Shown here: positions 55,573 through 57,278 of the stretch, piece by piece
Layout: every line of letters starts with the position of its first letter
Numbering within the stretch: position 1 is the stretch's first letter
Assembly (NCBI GenBank): GCA_902800625.1
Contig: CADCFG010000011.1
Coordinates: forward strand, 1 to 57,278
DNA from: an uncultured Eubacteriales bacterium
GTDB lineage: Bacteria > Bacillota > Clostridia > Christensenellales > Aristaeellaceae
Direction: 5' to 3'
DNA length: 57,278 nucleotides
Translations under genes and position numbers: made by a program
Notes under the pieces: model-generated
What the model was told of the DNA's origin: nothing
The model's input: only the letters and a program-made list of their open reading frames with translations
Databases searched by the model: none

Positions 55573-56649
55573 ATGAATCAGAATCGCAACGATGAAACCA
55601 AGCACATCTACACTTCCAGCGCAGCCAAAGACGCCGCCATCATCAACAAGCCCGAAAAGGGTGCGACGGCGAACGCCATGCGGTCTGGCCAGGACATCGT
55701 GCCCGTGGTCGGCACAGATTCTCCCATCGTCATAGCCATCGATCACGGCTATGGCAACATCAAGACCCCGACCTTCATCTTCCCCGCCTGCGTCACGCTC
55801 TGCGATGGCGATATGTTCCTGTCCACGGACGACATACTGACCTATGAGGGCAAGCGGTATGCCATCAGCACCGGCCACAAGGAGTTCCGCCTGGACAAGA
55901 TAATGGACGAGGACTACTACATTCTGACGCTGGCAGCTATTGGCAAGGAGCTTCGGCATCGGGGCCTGACCACGGCAAAGATCGTCATCGCCTGCGGCCT
56001 TCCTTTGACCTGGGCTTCCCGGCAGCAGGAGAAGTTCAAAGCCTACCTGTCCAAAAACGCCCACATCGACTTCACCTATCAGGGCACAGATTTCCATGTG
56101 GATGTCCAGGAGGTCCTCGTCTTCTACCAGGGTGTGGCGGCAATCGCCCGTAAGATCAATCAATTCAAGGGTACCAACATGCTGGCAGACATCGGCAATG
56201 GCACGATGAACGTCCTCAACGTCAACGAGAGAAAGATCATCCCGAAGTCCTGCTTCACAGAGAAGTATGGAACCTATCAATGCATCATTGCCGCCCGTGA
56301 GATGCTCCTACGGGAGTTCAGCGTACTGCCTACCGACGCGCAGATCGAGAAGTACCTGCGATTCCTCCACGCCGACATCGGCCCCAGGTATCAGGAGGTC
56401 ATCAAGGCAGCTGCCAAGCAATACGTCGCCGAGATCTTTCGCCGCCTGCGGGAGCATGATTACGATCCCAACCTGATGCGGATGTGGGTCACCGGCGGCG
56501 GGGCCTGTCTCGTGAAGAACTTTGGAGACTACGCGCCAGATCGCGTGATCATCCTGAACGACATCCACGCCAACGCCCGCGGCTACGAGGACATGGCGAA
56601 GGCCTCTCTGGAAGGGAGGGCGAAGAAAAATGAGCAGAAGCAGGGATAG
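55573..56649 (+). CDS. ParM/StbA-type actin-like protein
   Basis: The 358-residue protein begins with a polar tail of about 50 residues and then shows the actin-fold motifs. These are the phosphate-1 loop VIAIDHGYGNIK (about 53-64), VIACGLPLTW, VFYQGVAAI, the phosphate-2 motif MLADIGNGTMNVL (near 203-215) and the adenosine-site WVTGGGACLVKNFG (near 305-318). Such proteins form ATP-driven filaments that separate plasmids or integrative elements at division. ATG at 55573 has AGAGG upstream. It overlaps the next gene by 20 bases, as in parM-parR pairs. Its presence at the window edge suggests a plasmid-derived or conjugative island extending to the right. Confidence 0.87.
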   Translation: MNQNRNDETKHIYTSSAAKDAAIINKPEKGATANAMRSGQDIVPVVGTDSPIVIAIDHGYGNIKTPTFIFPACVTLCDGDMFLSTDDILTYEGKRYAISTGHKEFRLDKIMDEDYYILTLAAIGKELRHRGLTTAKIVIACGLPLTWASRQQEKFKAYLSKNAHIDFTYQGTDFHVDVQEVLVFYQGVAAIARKINQFKGTNMLADIGNGTMNVLNVNERKIIPKSCFTEKYGTYQCIIAAREMLLREFSVLPTDAQIEKYLRFLHADIGPRYQEVIKAAAKQYVAEIFRRLREHDYDPNLMRMWVTGGGACLVKNFGDYAPDRVIILNDIHANARGYEDMAKASLEGRAKKNEQKQG

Positions 56650-56986
56650 GCGCATCACGCTACGCTTCTATCTGGACGATCCGGAGGCATGCGAACTGTA
56701 TGACCAGTTGCAAGCTCATCGCCGGGAAACTGGCACGCCCATGAGCACACTGACGATGGAATTGTTGAAGGCATACTTCGGCTCACGCTCTCACACTGAT
56801 GACGTCTCAAACGAATCCCTGCGCGATATGTTTCGCACTGAGATACGTGCCGCGCTTCGAGAATGGTCGCCGGAGATGCCGGTGAGAAAAACCGAAGCCG
56901 AAGCCGTCGCAAGCGAATCGACCGAATCGGAGAACGACGAATACGATCCTGACTCCATCCAGGCAGCCCTCGCGTTTACCCTATAA
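56630..56986 (+). CDS. ParR-like partner protein (putative DNA-binding adaptor)
   Basis: A 118-residue protein that starts inside the end of the parM-like gene. The N-terminal part (RRITLRFYLDDPEACELYDQLQAHRRETG...STLTMELLKAYF) has the beta-strand/helix/helix look of ribbon-helix-helix adaptors, which bind a centromere and cap ParM filaments. The C-terminal third is acidic (ESTESENDEYDPDS) and ends in a short hydrophobic tail, as expected for the filament-binding peptide of ParR. Identification rests on position, size and this layout; I see no specific ParR signature. Confidence 0.6.
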   Translation: MSRSRDRRITLRFYLDDPEACELYDQLQAHRRETGTPMSTLTMELLKAYFGSRSHTDDVSNESLRDMFRTEIRAALREWSPEMPVRKTEAEAVASESTESENDEYDPDSIQAALAFTL

Positions 56987-57278
56987 TGCCCCTGTCGTCA
57001 GGCTGGCGTCAACGGCGAATTTCCCGGTTTTTTGACGCCGCGCTGACGCCTCGGAAGGAGGACGGCGGAGAGGCTCCTTGGATCAGGCGCAAGGGGCCGA
57101 TCTGCCGGAATCCTTCCGGCAATCCGCGGCGGTCCATCGAAGCGAAGGCAGAAGAGGGAGACCTCTTCGACTGAGCATTAGAGACCAGCTAAGCTTTGTC
57201 AAGCCCCAAAGCCGAGAAAAAGAGATGTTTCGTCGATTTCCGCCAGCCTTGACAACCGGCCGTGCGGATGGAGAGGTT
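56987..57278. other. Repeat-rich region after the partner gene, possible centromere
   Basis: No gene supported. It holds an 8-bp inverted repeat GGCGTCAA/TTGACGCC (about 57004-57040), a further TGACGCC just beyond, a perfect TGCCGGAA-TCC-TTCCGGCA hairpin (57103-57121) and a TTGTCAAG/CTTGACAA pair (57196-57203, 57248-57255). Repeated TGACGCC words next to a segregation pair could be binding sites for the adaptor. Confidence 0.45.

Noticed and set aside
56986..57174. 62-codon plus-strand frame after the partner gene
   Set aside because: Starts at the stop codon of the preceding gene without a ribosome site and runs through perfect hairpins.

Overview
The window looks like a chromosomal segment of a GC-rich member of the Clostridia (Bacillota), probably an anaerobic gut lineage near Christensenellales or Oscillospirales. 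The evidence is mixed: near-consensus sigma-A promoters (TTGACA-N17-TATAAT), strong AGGAGG ribosome sites, a T-box leader, an ANTAR antiterminator, a sodium-pumping biotin decarboxylase set, a fused Amt-PII transporter and giant Cna-B surface proteins. The taxonomic placement is inference. No rRNA or tRNA gene and no complete transposon was seen.

Layout. 0.3-3.4 kb: vanW-like, ridA and prs on the minus strand. 3.6-8.9 kb: glnS, a CapA-like protein and an unknown membrane protein, with interspersed palindromic repeats between them. 9.2-15 kb: a sodium-pump decarboxylase cluster (mmdA-like, gamma, biotin carrier, beta, oadA/5S-like) broken up by repeat elements. 15.3-17.6 kb, plus strand: a DUF1858 protein and a phosphosugar mutase. 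17.7-36.5 kb: two giant surface proteins of about 2900 and 2450 residues, with an HD-GYP membrane protein and a small secreted protein between them. 37-39.3 kb: an ADP-ribosylglycohydrolase and an ASCH-domain protein whose promoters share one palindrome at one spacing. 39.5-39.8 kb: a candidate structured RNA with its own promoter. 40.5-53.6 kb: a nitrogen-assimilation block. The minus-strand operon is glnA, an ANTAR regulator, gltB, gltD and pyrG; diverging from it are T-box-asnB and amt-PII. 53.9-57.3 kb: a frameshifted AAA-type ATPase gene and a ParM-like/partner-protein pair with a boxA-like leader, probably the edge of an integrative element or plasmid-derived island.

How it fits together. 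The nitrogen block is a coherent ammonium-assimilation unit: uptake and sensing (Amt-PII), glutamine and glutamate synthesis (GlnA, GltBD), and glutamine-consuming enzymes (AsnB, PyrG). At least three leader-level controls are visible: intrinsic terminators ahead of glnA and amt, and a T-box ahead of asnB. The decarboxylase cluster carries relatives of all three transcarboxylase subunits plus the membrane sodium pump. The giant proteins share an unusual C-terminal anchor in which LLGTG stands where LPXTG is expected.

Best candidates for something undescribed: the ADP-ribosylglycohydrolase/ASCH pair with the matched operator, the structured RNA at 39.5 kb, and the LLGTG-type anchor shared by the two giant proteins.
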